From an uncultured Bacilli bacterium (lineage in GTDB: Bacteria > Bacillota_I > Bacilli_A > RF39 > UBA660), in the NCBI GenBank assembly GCA_947624565.1, contig CANQKX010000006.1, forward strand, positions 1 through 60,941: a DNA stretch of 60,941 nucleotides, read 5' to 3'. Positions within the stretch are counted from its first letter, which is position 1. Every line of letters starts with the position of its first letter. Shown here in pieces: positions 7,695 to 15,261 of this stretch. Position numbers and translations under genes: made by a program. The notes beneath the pieces are model-generated. The model saw only the letters and a list, made by a program, of their open reading frames with translations, was not told the DNA's origin and ran no database searches.

Positions 7695-7707
7695 TTTCAT
7701 CCTCTTT

Positions 7708-8301
7708 CTATTCTATTATATCATTGTTTTCAAATTTTACATCTAAAAATTTTCTACTAGCTAAATAATCACACATATGAACAAACCTTTGATACTTATC
7801 TTTAGGTAATGGTAAAACTACATCACTATAAGAATTTGTATTCCACTGTCCCATATGAGAAGAAATTACTTTTGTAATAAAATTAATTTCTTCATCATTT
7901 AAAGATAATTTTTCTTTATTTTCTTTTATATGATTACATACAATTATAGGATGCTCAAACAAAGTATGTTTACTTTCTTCTTTTCCATGCTTTAATCCAT
8001 CGTGCATTATTATAGACATTATTATTAAATCTTTTTCATCATCTGTAAATTTATGACCAATACTATCATTTTCAAGCAATTCATTCGCTATTTTAACTGC
8101 TACTTTTGTATGTTTAACTAATCCTCCATCACCTAAAGCAAATGAAGGATGATATTTACCAGTTGAAGATGCTGCTACTTTAAAGAAATAATCTGGTAAT
8201 AAACTTACCAATTCTTTAGCACATTTTTTATACCTATCACTTTTAATATACTCATATTCTTTATTAAATACTTCTACATTTTTTGTTTTTATACTTTCCA
8301 T
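7708..8301 (-). CDS. HD-domain hydrolase-like protein
   Basis: This 197-aa protein has HD-superfamily phosphohydrolase features. These include His in GGLVKHTKVAVKIANEL, the HD pair in IMHDGLKHG, later His residues in FEHPIIVCNHI and SSHMGQW, and Asp in HMCDYLASRK. HD proteins bind two metals and usually cleave nucleotides or cyclic dinucleotides; the substrate here is not evident. The start at 8301 has GGTGG upstream; the GTG at 8310 used in the track overlaps that ribosome site and is less likely. A 43-aa ORF ends directly before it. Confidence 0.85.
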   Translation of the reverse strand: MESIKTKNVEVFNKEYEYIKSDRYKKCAKELVSLLPDYFFKVAASSTGKYHPSFALGDGGLVKHTKVAVKIANELLENDSIGHKFTDDEKDLIIMSIIMHDGLKHGKEESKHTLFEHPIIVCNHIKENKEKLSLNDEEINFITKVISSHMGQWNTNSYSDVVLPLPKDKYQRFVHMCDYLASRKFLDVKFENNDIIE

Positions 8302-8310
8302 ATTTACCAC

Positions 8311-8442
8311 CTAATTTATCATATTTGAATATATATCTAAAGATAATTTTTCTACATTGTGTCTTACTACATTATCATTAATTGAAACATAATTATTTGT
8401 TATAAGTGTACAATTTATATATTTAATTACTTTTACAAACAT
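8311..8442 (-). CDS. Possible 43-residue ORF
   Basis: An open frame of 43 codons starting MFVKVIKYINCTLITNN ends with TAG inside the ribosome site of the HD gene. The composition looks protein-like and there is no stop for several codons upstream. However, there is no good ribosome site, so it may be the tail of a decayed gene. Function unknown. Confidence 0.3.
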   Translation of the reverse strand: MFVKVIKYINCTLITNNYVSINDNVVRHNVEKLSLDIYSNMIN

Positions 8443-8465
8443 AAATAAACTTTCATTGTTATTTA

Positions 8466-8939
8466 TTATAATTTATTTATATCTTTCTTTAATTGTTTTA
8501 TTTTACCATCATAATGATATTTATAACCTTTTTTTATTGATTTATCAAGAAATTCACCTACTAATTTTTCCATCTTTTCTTTATAACTTTCATTATAACT
8601 ATTTATGATGGAAATACCTTCATTTTCATTTATAAATAGTATTCTTTTTGAACTATTAAAATTGCAGTCATGAGAACTTAATAAACCATATAATACAGCA
8701 TTTTGTAAAGCTTCTTCGATATCCAAAAAATTACCTTCTATTTGTTGTTTGACTGCAAAATCTTGAAATAAATCTTTATATTCTGGATTTTGATATAATT
8801 CATATAAATCATATCTTAAATTATCTTTATCAATAAACATACTTCCGTTAACTCTTAAATAAGCTAAAAAAAGTCTCATAAAATCATAATCATTAAATTG
8901 AATACGACTAACTTTTAATCTTCTAACCTTATAGGTCAT
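8466..8939 (-). CDS. Unrecognised 157-aa protein, outermost unit of the tRNA-Arg array
   Basis: I do not recognise this family. It is soluble and mostly helical, with MTYKVRRLKVSRIQFNDYDF at the N-terminus, an acidic centre (YELYQNPEYKDLFQDF) and a basic C-terminal helix (FLDKSIKKGYKYHY). It has no membrane segment or metal motif. A good GAGGTGAG ribosome site lies upstream. Its promoter carries the same extended -10 (TGCTATAAT) as the other array units, placing it as the outermost member. The shared dyad leader is missing here. Confidence 0.7.
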   Translation of the reverse strand: MTYKVRRLKVSRIQFNDYDFMRLFLAYLRVNGSMFIDKDNLRYDLYELYQNPEYKDLFQDFAVKQQIEGNFLDIEEALQNAVLYGLLSSHDCNFNSSKRILFINENEGISIINSYNESYKEKMEKLVGEFLDKSIKKGYKYHYDGKIKQLKKDINKL

Positions 8940-8965
8940 AAAGTAAACTCACCTCGTCATTAATA

Positions 8966-8974
8966 ATTATAGCA
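8966..8974 (-). promoter_or_regulatory. Extended -10 promoter of the 157-aa gene
   Basis: TGCTATAAT on the minus strand lies about 30 bp before the start codon. The same nine bases occur in the leaders of the deformylase and transglutaminase units. Confidence 0.6.
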
Positions 8975-9002
8975 TTACCTTTCGTAATTCTAAATTAAAA
9001 GT

Positions 9003-9033
9003 GCACCTAACTCAAACAGTTTGAATTAGGTGC
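9003..9033 (-). terminator. Strong hairpin, probable terminator
   Basis: GCACCTAA[T/C]TCAAA arms pair across a three-base loop (14-bp stem with one mismatch) and run into ACTTTTAATTT on the minus strand. It separates the Ppx-like unit from the 157-aa unit. Confidence 0.7.
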
Positions 9034-9041
9034 TACACAAA

Positions 9042-9155
9042 TTATTTGGTAACACTCAACACTGCAATATTGAATGTTCCTTTTTTATTTATGCAAGTTT
9101 CCTTGACATATTCATCATAACATAAAAATGCACTTTTATCAAGTACGTTTACTAT
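9042..9155 (-). other. Gene-free part of the 8940-9246 gap: short leader-like reading frame
   Basis: No full gene fits here. On the minus strand one frame reads DEYVKETCINKKGTFNIAV and a few more codons before TAA at 9042. It has no ATG or ribosome site, and the large hairpin follows directly. It could be a decayed gene end or an attenuator leader. A partial array repeat (9156-9222) precedes it. Confidence 0.3.
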
Positions 9156-9222
9156 TTTTACTCGAATTTCTCGAGTTTACTATAAATATGGTGAACTCAA
9201 TAAAGGAGTACGGCAACTTTAT
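9156..9222 (-). repeat. Array repeat, diverged copy F (3' tail only)
   Basis: The minus strand shows AAAGTTGCCGTACTCCTTT, then CACCA, then an ACTCGAGAAATTCGAGT hairpin. The box-CACCA-hairpin order is that of the other array copies with different bases. The dyad leader part is not recognisable. Confidence 0.6.
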
Positions 9223-9246
9223 TTTAATAAAAATATAAACTCTGAT

Positions 9247-10143
9247 TTAATTCTTTTGATTTATAAGTTTTTCTTTTAAACCATCTTCCATGTTTATTTT
9301 TGTTGGAATTATATATTTTGCATTAATTTTATTAGATATCAAATTGGTAATTACTTTCATTGCTCTTGAACCATCAAACCATAATGGATTATCACTTCTC
9401 TCACGTATTTGATTTAAAGAAGTGATAAAGGCATCATGATCATAATTATCACTCATATCTTTTGTTATCATATATTTTTGGTTTTCAGATTTATACAATA
9501 TGTTTTCTAATAACTTATAACCTGCATTATTATACCAATATAAATGATCTCCTCCTGCTAATATTAAAACATCAGCTTCTATATTTATATTTCCAATTAG
9601 TTCGTTAATATAATTATATACTTCATTAAAAGTACAATTAGGAGTATCATCTTTTAAACTAGTAAATTTTTGTGTAACGTCTACAACTCCAAAGTCATAG
9701 TATTTTTTATCAATTACTTTACCATTATTAACAAAGATTAATTCAATGGATCCACCACCACCAATAAATACACAGATATTTCCAGAATGTTTTATTTTGT
9801 TATAACATCCCAATGCTGTATATTTTGCTTCATCTTCTTGAGATACTACTTCTATTTCTACATTAAATTTACTTTTTAATCTCAAATTAATATTGTTTAA
9901 TTCTTCAGTATTGATATTTCTAAATATACTACATCCGTAAACATGAATATCTTTTGTATATTGCAATGCCTTTTCTATTATATTAAATAATTTATTTAAA
10001 TCATCTTCATCTATTTTTTGATTGTGGTTATAATTTTTTTTAAATTCTATTGTTGTATTATCATCATATATCATTTTTTCATTCTCATAGATATGTGTCT
10101 TAGTATTATTACTTCCTATCTCAATAATAGCAAATGCTTTCAC
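9247..10143 (-). CDS. Ppx/GppA-like phosphatase (ASKHA fold), array unit
   Basis: At 298 aa it is about the length of the shortest Ppx/GppA proteins. It shows the sugar-kinase/Hsp70/actin nucleotide fold: phosphate-1 loop AIIEIGSNNTKTHIYE, a second loop CVFIGGGGSIELIFVNNG and an adenosine region LILAGGD. Family members cleave polyphosphate or the terminal phosphate of pppGpp. The start is a GTG with AGGAGG upstream. This is a single-gene unit between copies E and F of the array repeat, so acquisition with the array is likely. The C-terminal HD domain of long Ppx enzymes is absent. Confidence 0.8.
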   Translation of the reverse strand: MKAFAIIEIGSNNTKTHIYENEKMIYDDNTTIEFKKNYNHNQKIDEDDLNKLFNIIEKALQYTKDIHVYGCSIFRNINTEELNNINLRLKSKFNVEIEVVSQEDEAKYTALGCYNKIKHSGNICVFIGGGGSIELIFVNNGKVIDKKYYDFGVVDVTQKFTSLKDDTPNCTFNEVYNYINELIGNINIEADVLILAGGDHLYWYNNAGYKLLENILYKSENQKYMITKDMSDNYDHDAFITSLNQIRERSDNPLWFDGSRAMKVITNLISNKINAKYIIPTKINMEDGLKEKLINQKN

Positions 10144-10171
10144 TTTTCTTACCTCCTATATCATATTTGAC

Positions 10172-10322
10172 TTGTCAATTTACAAATGTGTTTTCTAAAT
10201 TGACAAATATGTCAATTCCAGCTATAAAAATTATATCATAACTTCAAACATTTTAAAACTCGAACTATTATAGTTTGAGTAACAATCAATCTGGTGTCCT
10301 AAAGAAGAAGTACAACAACTTA
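10172..10322 (-). repeat. Array repeat copy E (tail + terminator + leader)
   Basis: On the minus strand the order is AAGTTGTTGTACTTC box, CACCAGATTGATTGTTACTC, a hairpin, an extended -10 (TGATATAAT at 10230-10238) and a dyad TTGTCAATTT...AAATTGACAA (10-bp arms). The hairpin arms carry paired changes relative to the other copies. It ends the deformylase unit and starts the Ppx-like unit. Confidence 0.88.
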
Positions 10323-10340
10323 TAAATAAACTTATAATTA

Positions 10341-10967
10341 TTATTTTTTTAACTTTTTTATAGAATTATTCTGTAATAAATCTTGATATTTTCCAGTTTT
10401 AGATACAATATTATATGGATGTGATTGTCTAAAAAGTTTACGTTCTTCTTGAGGCATTTCCAATACCTCATCCGCTATATCCATATGTAATATACCATCT
10501 AAATGATCCATCTCATGTGATAAAACAGTTGATTCAAATCCTTCAAAAATCTCTCTATGTTTTTCCCCATCCATATCAAAATATTCAACTAAAATTTTAT
10601 ATGGTCTTTTTACATGTCCCATAAAGTCCAAACAACTTGCACAAGTTTCCCAATAATCAGTAAGACCATGTCTTTCAATAATCACTGGATTTATTAACAC
10701 TCTTGCTTCATTGTAATTTTCTTCATTTTTAGTAGCTTCGTTTTTCTGCATTTTATTAATAATGTCCAAATTTGTATTTTTGAGATATACAAGTCTTTTT
10801 GGAATTCCAAGTTGTACAGCAGCCATTGCCATTACTCCATTTCCCTTACAAAATTCTGCCAGCACATTAATATCATTCTTCAAATCCTTGTCATTTAAAT
10901 TAACCTTAGTGGAAACTTGTCTCAAATATTTTTCATTATCTTTTATTGTAATTGCTTCTATTTTCAT
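10341..10967 (-). CDS. Divergent peptide deformylase, array unit
   Basis: Peptide deformylase removes the N-formyl group from new proteins. All three motifs are present in divergent form. Motif 1 is GVMAMAAVQLGIP. Motif 2 is WETCASCLDF, with a Cys where EGCLS is usual. Motif 3 is LSHEMDHLDGILHMD, with the HExxH zinc site intact. At 208 aa it is longer than a typical type 2 enzyme of about 185, with an insert after motif 1 and an extra C-terminal tail. It sits alone between repeat copies D and E, so it is probably an accessory second deformylase. A self-protecting variant against deformylase inhibitors is one possibility, but that is inference. Confidence 0.88.
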   Translation of the reverse strand: MKIEAITIKDNEKYLRQVSTKVNLNDKDLKNDINVLAEFCKGNGVMAMAAVQLGIPKRLVYLKNTNLDIINKMQKNEATKNEENYNEARVLINPVIIERHGLTDYWETCASCLDFMGHVKRPYKILVEYFDMDGEKHREIFEGFESTVLSHEMDHLDGILHMDIADEVLEMPQEERKLFRQSHPYNIVSKTGKYQDLLQNNSIKKLKK

Positions 10968-10995
10968 ATTTAATTTCTCCCTTCAGAATATTGCT

Positions 10996-11139
10996 CATTT
11001 CAATATGCAAGTTTAGTTTCTAAATTGATAATTAAAATCTACCAAAATTATAGCATAAATTTAAACATTTTAAAACTCGAACTACAAAAGTCCGAGTTTT
11101 ATATTATTCTGGTGCGATAGCGGTTGTTATCTACAACTT
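10996..11139 (-). repeat. Array repeat copy D (altered tail)
   Basis: The leader half matches copy A almost exactly: extended -10 TGCTATAAT at 11047-11055, then CAATTTAGAAAC and ACTTGCATATTGA. The hairpin ACTCGGACTTTTGTAGTTCGAGT is intact. The tail differs: the box reads AAGTTGTAGATAACAAC and ATCGCACCAGA replaces the usual CACCAGATTGATTG stretch. Confidence 0.85.
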
Positions 11140-11204
11140 CTCACAAAATTTGGTAATCAATACATAACTTGTATCAATTTCTTAATATAATTCTATCAAA
11201 TAAT

Positions 11205-11235
11205 AGAAAGAGTAGCAATGATTTCATGCTACTTT
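11205..11235 (-). terminator. Terminator after the 567-aa gene
   Basis: GTAGCA-TGAAATCAT-TGCTAC followed by TCTTTCT on the minus strand, directly after the 11249 stop. This unit therefore has its own terminator as well as the array hairpin. Confidence 0.65.
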
Positions 11236-11248
11236 TCTGATTTTATCA

Positions 11249-12952
11249 TTATCTTCTTATGCCCACAGATTCATTTATAGTTTCTATTTCTTCTGTTTTA
11301 ACTTCTTCTTGTATTATTTCTTCAGGTTTTACAAATCTTTCATTTTTTCTTCTCAATTTAGCTCTTTGTTCTGCTTCAATAACTTCTGCCAAAATAGGTA
11401 TAGATTCCTTTGACATTTCTTCACCTCTGGTAGCGATTGCCTGTTTAAGAAGATCAACTCCACCTAAACATTCAATAGTATTTGGAGAATATATTTGTAG
11501 CCAATCAGGTAAATCATAATTATTTCTTTTAAATGTAAATAATCCACTCATTTGATTAACAACATCTATATTAGATTTTTGTATGCTACCATCACTTTTT
11601 ATATTCGAAATTGAGTTCAATATATTCTTTGAAGTATCTTTTGCCCATTTCATTGCTTCTAAAGCATCTTTGGCACCAATTTCTTCAATTAGTCTGCTAA
11701 GATTTTTATTATAATAATTTTGATAAGAGTTTAGAATAGGCATAATTTGTTGTCTAAATTCATGTGAATAATATTGTGTACTTAATGCCAACCCAATAGT
11801 TTTCATCCAATTATCAGTATTAAATGTTGACCAATGTCCATGAGTTGCTGACATAGTATGTCCATATATAGTACCTTCTTTTTCACTCTGTAATCTGGCA
11901 CTTAAAAGTGCTAATTCATTTGGAATCACGTTATACTCTGTCATTCCAAAAAAATCAGTATATTCTCCTAAACGCCAATTCTTTTGAATACATCCTGCTT
12001 CTTCAATTTTGCTATATGCATGTATTAATCCATTTCTATAATCTAAAGTTATATCCAAACCATTTTCATCATGTGTTCTAGATGATGTTGGTCTATTGTC
12101 AATATCAAATGTTGGGAAATTTTCTCTAGAACATATCATTGACATAGTTGCCCCATAATAACTAATTTTTCTTTTATCAGGATAGGGGTCTTTTTCTGAA
12201 CCAAACATACCATATCCACCAAATGAATATAAACTATGTCTATTTTGTTCTTTAGGAACACTTTCCTCTAATTTTATATTTGCAGTATCCTTAAATAACA
12301 TGTATTCATGTCGGATTTCTGATGAATAATCTTCAGTTATCTCCGTTGCTGTATGATACCCAACTTTAAAGCCTTTTACACCAGTCAAATAATGATAAAG
12401 TAATTTAACTGGCATATCTTCATAAGCTTCAAATTGTCCTGAAAACCATCTACCTTCAACTTTTTTTCCAGCCTCATCTTTAGCTTTCCACCAATTATAT
12501 GCATTAGATAAGGGTTCTTTTCTTACAAAATTTGGTAATTTCTCTAAAGTTTGACCATATAAACTTGAACTTTTACTATATTCTAATTCAGAAATATCAT
12601 GCATAGATACATATCCACTAGAATTTACTATTCTATATAATTGAGGTTGATTATTTTCATCATAATAAACATTTGTTATTTGAAAATCCTTATTATTTCT
12701 TCCCCAACCAATTAATTTATTCACATCAAATTCTGCTTCTAAATATTCATATGGATTTTGTTCAATAGATTTAAAGTTATTTACATCTACTTTTACATTA
12801 CTGCACTCTTGCAATTTATTTATATCTAAATCTACCCATTCGTTTTTAGAGTACATTTCCGATGTTATTTCATCAACTTCAACTATACACATTTTGTAAT
12901 TCTTACTTTCATTTGTAAAACTATCATTAGACAAACCTATCAATACTTTCAT
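11249..12952 (-). CDS. Unrecognised 567-aa protein, array unit
   Basis: I cannot assign this protein. The ATG at 12952 has GAGGT upstream; the track start is 11 codons earlier without a site. It is soluble, with no signal peptide or membrane helix. The N-terminal third looks strand-rich (MKVLIGLSNDSFTNESKNYK). The centre has many aromatic residues, His and Gly (EGRWFSGQFEAYEDMPVKLL, YGHTMSATHGHWSTFNTDNW). The C-terminal half is helical and ends in a charged tail (AEQRAKLRRKNERFVKPEEI). It follows a mobilisation-protein remnant within the same unit, so it may have arrived on a plasmid. A role in phage or plasmid biology is possible but unsupported by any motif I can name. Confidence 0.75.
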   Translation of the reverse strand: MKVLIGLSNDSFTNESKNYKMCIVEVDEITSEMYSKNEWVDLDINKLQECSNVKVDVNNFKSIEQNPYEYLEAEFDVNKLIGWGRNNKDFQITNVYYDENNQPQLYRIVNSSGYVSMHDISELEYSKSSSLYGQTLEKLPNFVRKEPLSNAYNWWKAKDEAGKKVEGRWFSGQFEAYEDMPVKLLYHYLTGVKGFKVGYHTATEITEDYSSEIRHEYMLFKDTANIKLEESVPKEQNRHSLYSFGGYGMFGSEKDPYPDKRKISYYGATMSMICSRENFPTFDIDNRPTSSRTHDENGLDITLDYRNGLIHAYSKIEEAGCIQKNWRLGEYTDFFGMTEYNVIPNELALLSARLQSEKEGTIYGHTMSATHGHWSTFNTDNWMKTIGLALSTQYYSHEFRQQIMPILNSYQNYYNKNLSRLIEEIGAKDALEAMKWAKDTSKNILNSISNIKSDGSIQKSNIDVVNQMSGLFTFKRNNYDLPDWLQIYSPNTIECLGGVDLLKQAIATRGEEMSKESIPILAEVIEAEQRAKLRRKNERFVKPEEIIQEEVKTEEIETINESVGIRR

Positions 12953-13019
12953 ATTTACCTCACAAATATTTTCTATTTTATACATTATATTATATCATAA
13001 TTTCTACATATTTTATCAT

Positions 13020-13558
13020 TTATCTTTCAAAATCATCACTTTTGTCATTATTTTTATTATTTTGAATAATTTCAATATCATTATTATCAAGTATATCTTC
13101 ATCATATAAATCATTAATGAAGTCATCATATTTATCATTAGGGAAGAATTTATTTTGTAAAAATTCTATAAACTTTTTCCACAACTCTTTAAAGTAATCA
13201 ACTATTTTTTGTAATTCTGATAATTTATCTTCTAGTTCATCAATATTTTCATTGGTATCATTTAAGGCATATTGTAATTCTTCAATTCTATCATTACGAT
13301 TTTTTATTTTCTTTTTCAATTTTATAACTTCATTAGAATGTTCTATTAAATCATCTTCATATTTTTTCAGAATAATATTTATATCATTTGCATTTCGTAA
13401 ATTAGAAGTAGTATCATTAGTTGTTATATTACCTTTTAATTTTATCTATATTTTCATAAGAAATATAGTAATTATTTTTATTAGTGATAGTATGTTTTAG
13501 ATTATCAATAATAATATTAATTTCATTAGATTTATATTGTAATTCATCTATATATTGA
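13020..13558 (-). pseudogene. Remnant of a MobV/Pre-type plasmid mobilisation protein (C-terminal coiled coil)
   Basis: The track shows only 99 residues from a TTG. Reading further upstream, the same frame continues (DTTSNLRNANDINIILKKYE) and then jumps frame near 13440. It resumes as KNNYYISYENIDKIK and, before that, DELQYKSNEINIIIDNL. The coiled coil ending in ELWKKFIEFLQNKFFPND and YDDFINDLYDEDILDNNDI resembles the C-terminal tail of MobV relaxases. The catalytic N-terminal domain is missing and the sequence is cut off exactly at array repeat copy C. It is a decayed mobilisation gene marking past plasmid integration. Family call from motif memory. Confidence 0.62.
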
Positions 13559-13559
13559 C

Positions 13560-13712
13560 TTTGTCAATAATCAAGTGTGTTCTTAAATTGACGTTATTCA
13601 ATTTAAAATTGATATTTATTATAACACAAATTTAAGCATATTAAAACTCGAACTACAAAGGTCCGAGTAACAATCAATCTGGTACCCTAAAGGAAGAAGT
13701 ACGACAACTTTA
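13560..13712 (-). repeat. Array repeat copy C
   Basis: The minus strand has AAAGTTGTCGTACTTCTTCC, GGGTACCAGATTGATTG, the hairpin ACTCGGACCTTTGTAGTTCGAGT, the extended -10 TGTTATAAT at 13618-13626 and the dyad GTCAAT...ATTGAC. The truncated mob sequence begins right after its dyad. Confidence 0.85.
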
Positions 13713-13741
13713 AGTACTATAACAATAATAACATTTAAAAA

Positions 13742-15013
13742 TTAATTCTTTATTAAAATCTTTCCATTCGCTTCATATTTAGCTAGTTCATTATCTAAAT
13801 ACTTGTTAACAAAATAAGAGTTAAAATCCAGCTGTGATAATTCGTCATTATATTTATCATATATAATCTTAGGAACGATGTGCAGATTCCACCCTTTTTT
13901 CAAATATTCAGAAAATTCTGTTATTCCATTTAATGAACTTGTTGTTATAGTCTTATCAATTATTGATTCAATTTTATGAAAACCACAAAATCTTACAAAC
14001 ACATCTCTAATATCATTAGCGGTTAAATTTTGGAGTTTTTCAATTATTTCCTTTTTATGACTTGATTCATTTATTCTACTAAATGATGAATATAACGAGG
14101 ATTCTGCAGCTAAATGACCAATGATTAATGCGATAAGATTTTTTTGATAACTTCTTTCAGGATGAAGCCAGTTTATTTTAGAAGAATGTATTAGTTTTTC
14201 TATTTCTTCTTTAGACAATTTTAACATATTTTTATAGCATTCTCTATCATGTTCTACTTCAGGAGTGATAACGGTAGGAAGTTTATACATTAAATGTGAA
14301 TAATGTTCAAATTCATTATAAGTAATATAACCTCGTTTTAATATATCAGCAATATGTTGGGAATTATTTATATTAGGAATTTTCTTATTTTGTTTTAAGG
14401 ATTCATATATTACCATGTAAAGCTGATATTTTAAATTCCCTTGTGTATGTCCAAAACCGGTATTATATAAATAACCACTAGGAGTTATATACCAAGCATC
14501 TGGCCAAATAAGCATTTTACTATCACTTTTAGATGGATTTTTGATTGTTGATTTTAAATTTAACGTAACTAAACTCTTTTGTATTTCTTTTTGGGCATTT
14601 AATAAAAAATCTTGATAATCTGGATAAAAACTAGTTAAATAAGGTATATATAAAAGCATCTCATCTAATAATAAATGTAAATCCCAAGATGTTAATTTTA
14701 TATTTTCTTTTAAGTCATACTGTGTTTGACAATAATTTTCATCTCTATTTTGAAAAAAATGTCCACAGTCTAATAAGAATTCATAGGGAAAAAAATTATA
14801 ATTAGGTGTCTTTAAGAGAAGATTCTCATCAAGAGCAATTATCAATTTATCTATTTTATTTAATTTTGGAAATAATATCTCTAATTGTTTTAAAAGATCA
14901 ATAGAAAAAGGTATCTCTCTTATAAAACAATCCTGATTTTTATCAAAAGTTTCTCTAAGTAAATAAGTTTTAAAATTACTTGATTTCTCTAATTGCGAAA
15001 AATACTTGTACAT
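13742..15013 (-). CDS. Unrecognised 423-aa protein, array unit
   Basis: I do not recognise this protein. The start at 15013 (MYKYFSQLEKSSNFKT) has GGGAAGTG five bases upstream; the track start is a GTG nine codons earlier. It is soluble and largely helical, with aromatic-rich stretches such as LIWPDAWYITPSGYLYNTGF and FYPDYQDFLL. A His-rich helix region follows (HIADILKRGYITYNEFEHYS), then a mixed C-terminal part with FVRFCGFHKIE. GHTQGNLKYQLY and INWLHPERSY look like possible conserved points. It is the only gene between repeat copies B and C. Confidence 0.75.
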   Translation of the reverse strand: MYKYFSQLEKSSNFKTYLLRETFDKNQDCFIREIPFSIDLLKQLEILFPKLNKIDKLIIALDENLLLKTPNYNFFPYEFLLDCGHFFQNRDENYCQTQYDLKENIKLTSWDLHLLLDEMLLYIPYLTSFYPDYQDFLLNAQKEIQKSLVTLNLKSTIKNPSKSDSKMLIWPDAWYITPSGYLYNTGFGHTQGNLKYQLYMVIYESLKQNKKIPNINNSQHIADILKRGYITYNEFEHYSHLMYKLPTVITPEVEHDRECYKNMLKLSKEEIEKLIHSSKINWLHPERSYQKNLIALIIGHLAAESSLYSSFSRINESSHKKEIIEKLQNLTANDIRDVFVRFCGFHKIESIIDKTITTSSLNGITEFSEYLKKGWNLHIVPKIIYDKYNDELSQLDFNSYFVNKYLDNELAKYEANGKILIKN

Positions 15014-15098
15014 AGAATCACTTCCCATAATTTTTATCACTTATTATATCACTATTTGATAATAGTTTAAAACAGTTTGGTGTTTTCATGCATATTGT

Positions 15099-15252
15099 TT
15101 GTCAATATGCAAGTGTGTTTTTCTAAATTGTCAAATATATCAATTTCAATCTAAACATATTTTAGCATAAATCAAAACATTTTAGAACTCGAACTACAAA
15201 AGTCCGAGTAACAATCAATCTGGTGCCCTAAAGAAAGAAGTACAACAACTTT
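15099..15252 (-). repeat. Array repeat copy B
   Basis: On the minus strand: AAAGTTGTTGTACTTC box, TTTAGGGCACCAGATTGATT, the hairpin ACTCGGACTTTTGTAGTTCGAGT identical to that behind the tRNA, a weaker -10 (TGCTAAAAT, 15159-15167), then TTTAGAAAAACACACTTGCA and TTGACAA. Confidence 0.9.
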
Positions 15253-15261
15253 TTAATAAAG

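Noticed and set aside
10341-10967. Deformylase as a pseudogene because motif 2 is altered
   Set aside because: The frame is full length, the HExxH site and motif 1 are intact and a good ribosome site is present.
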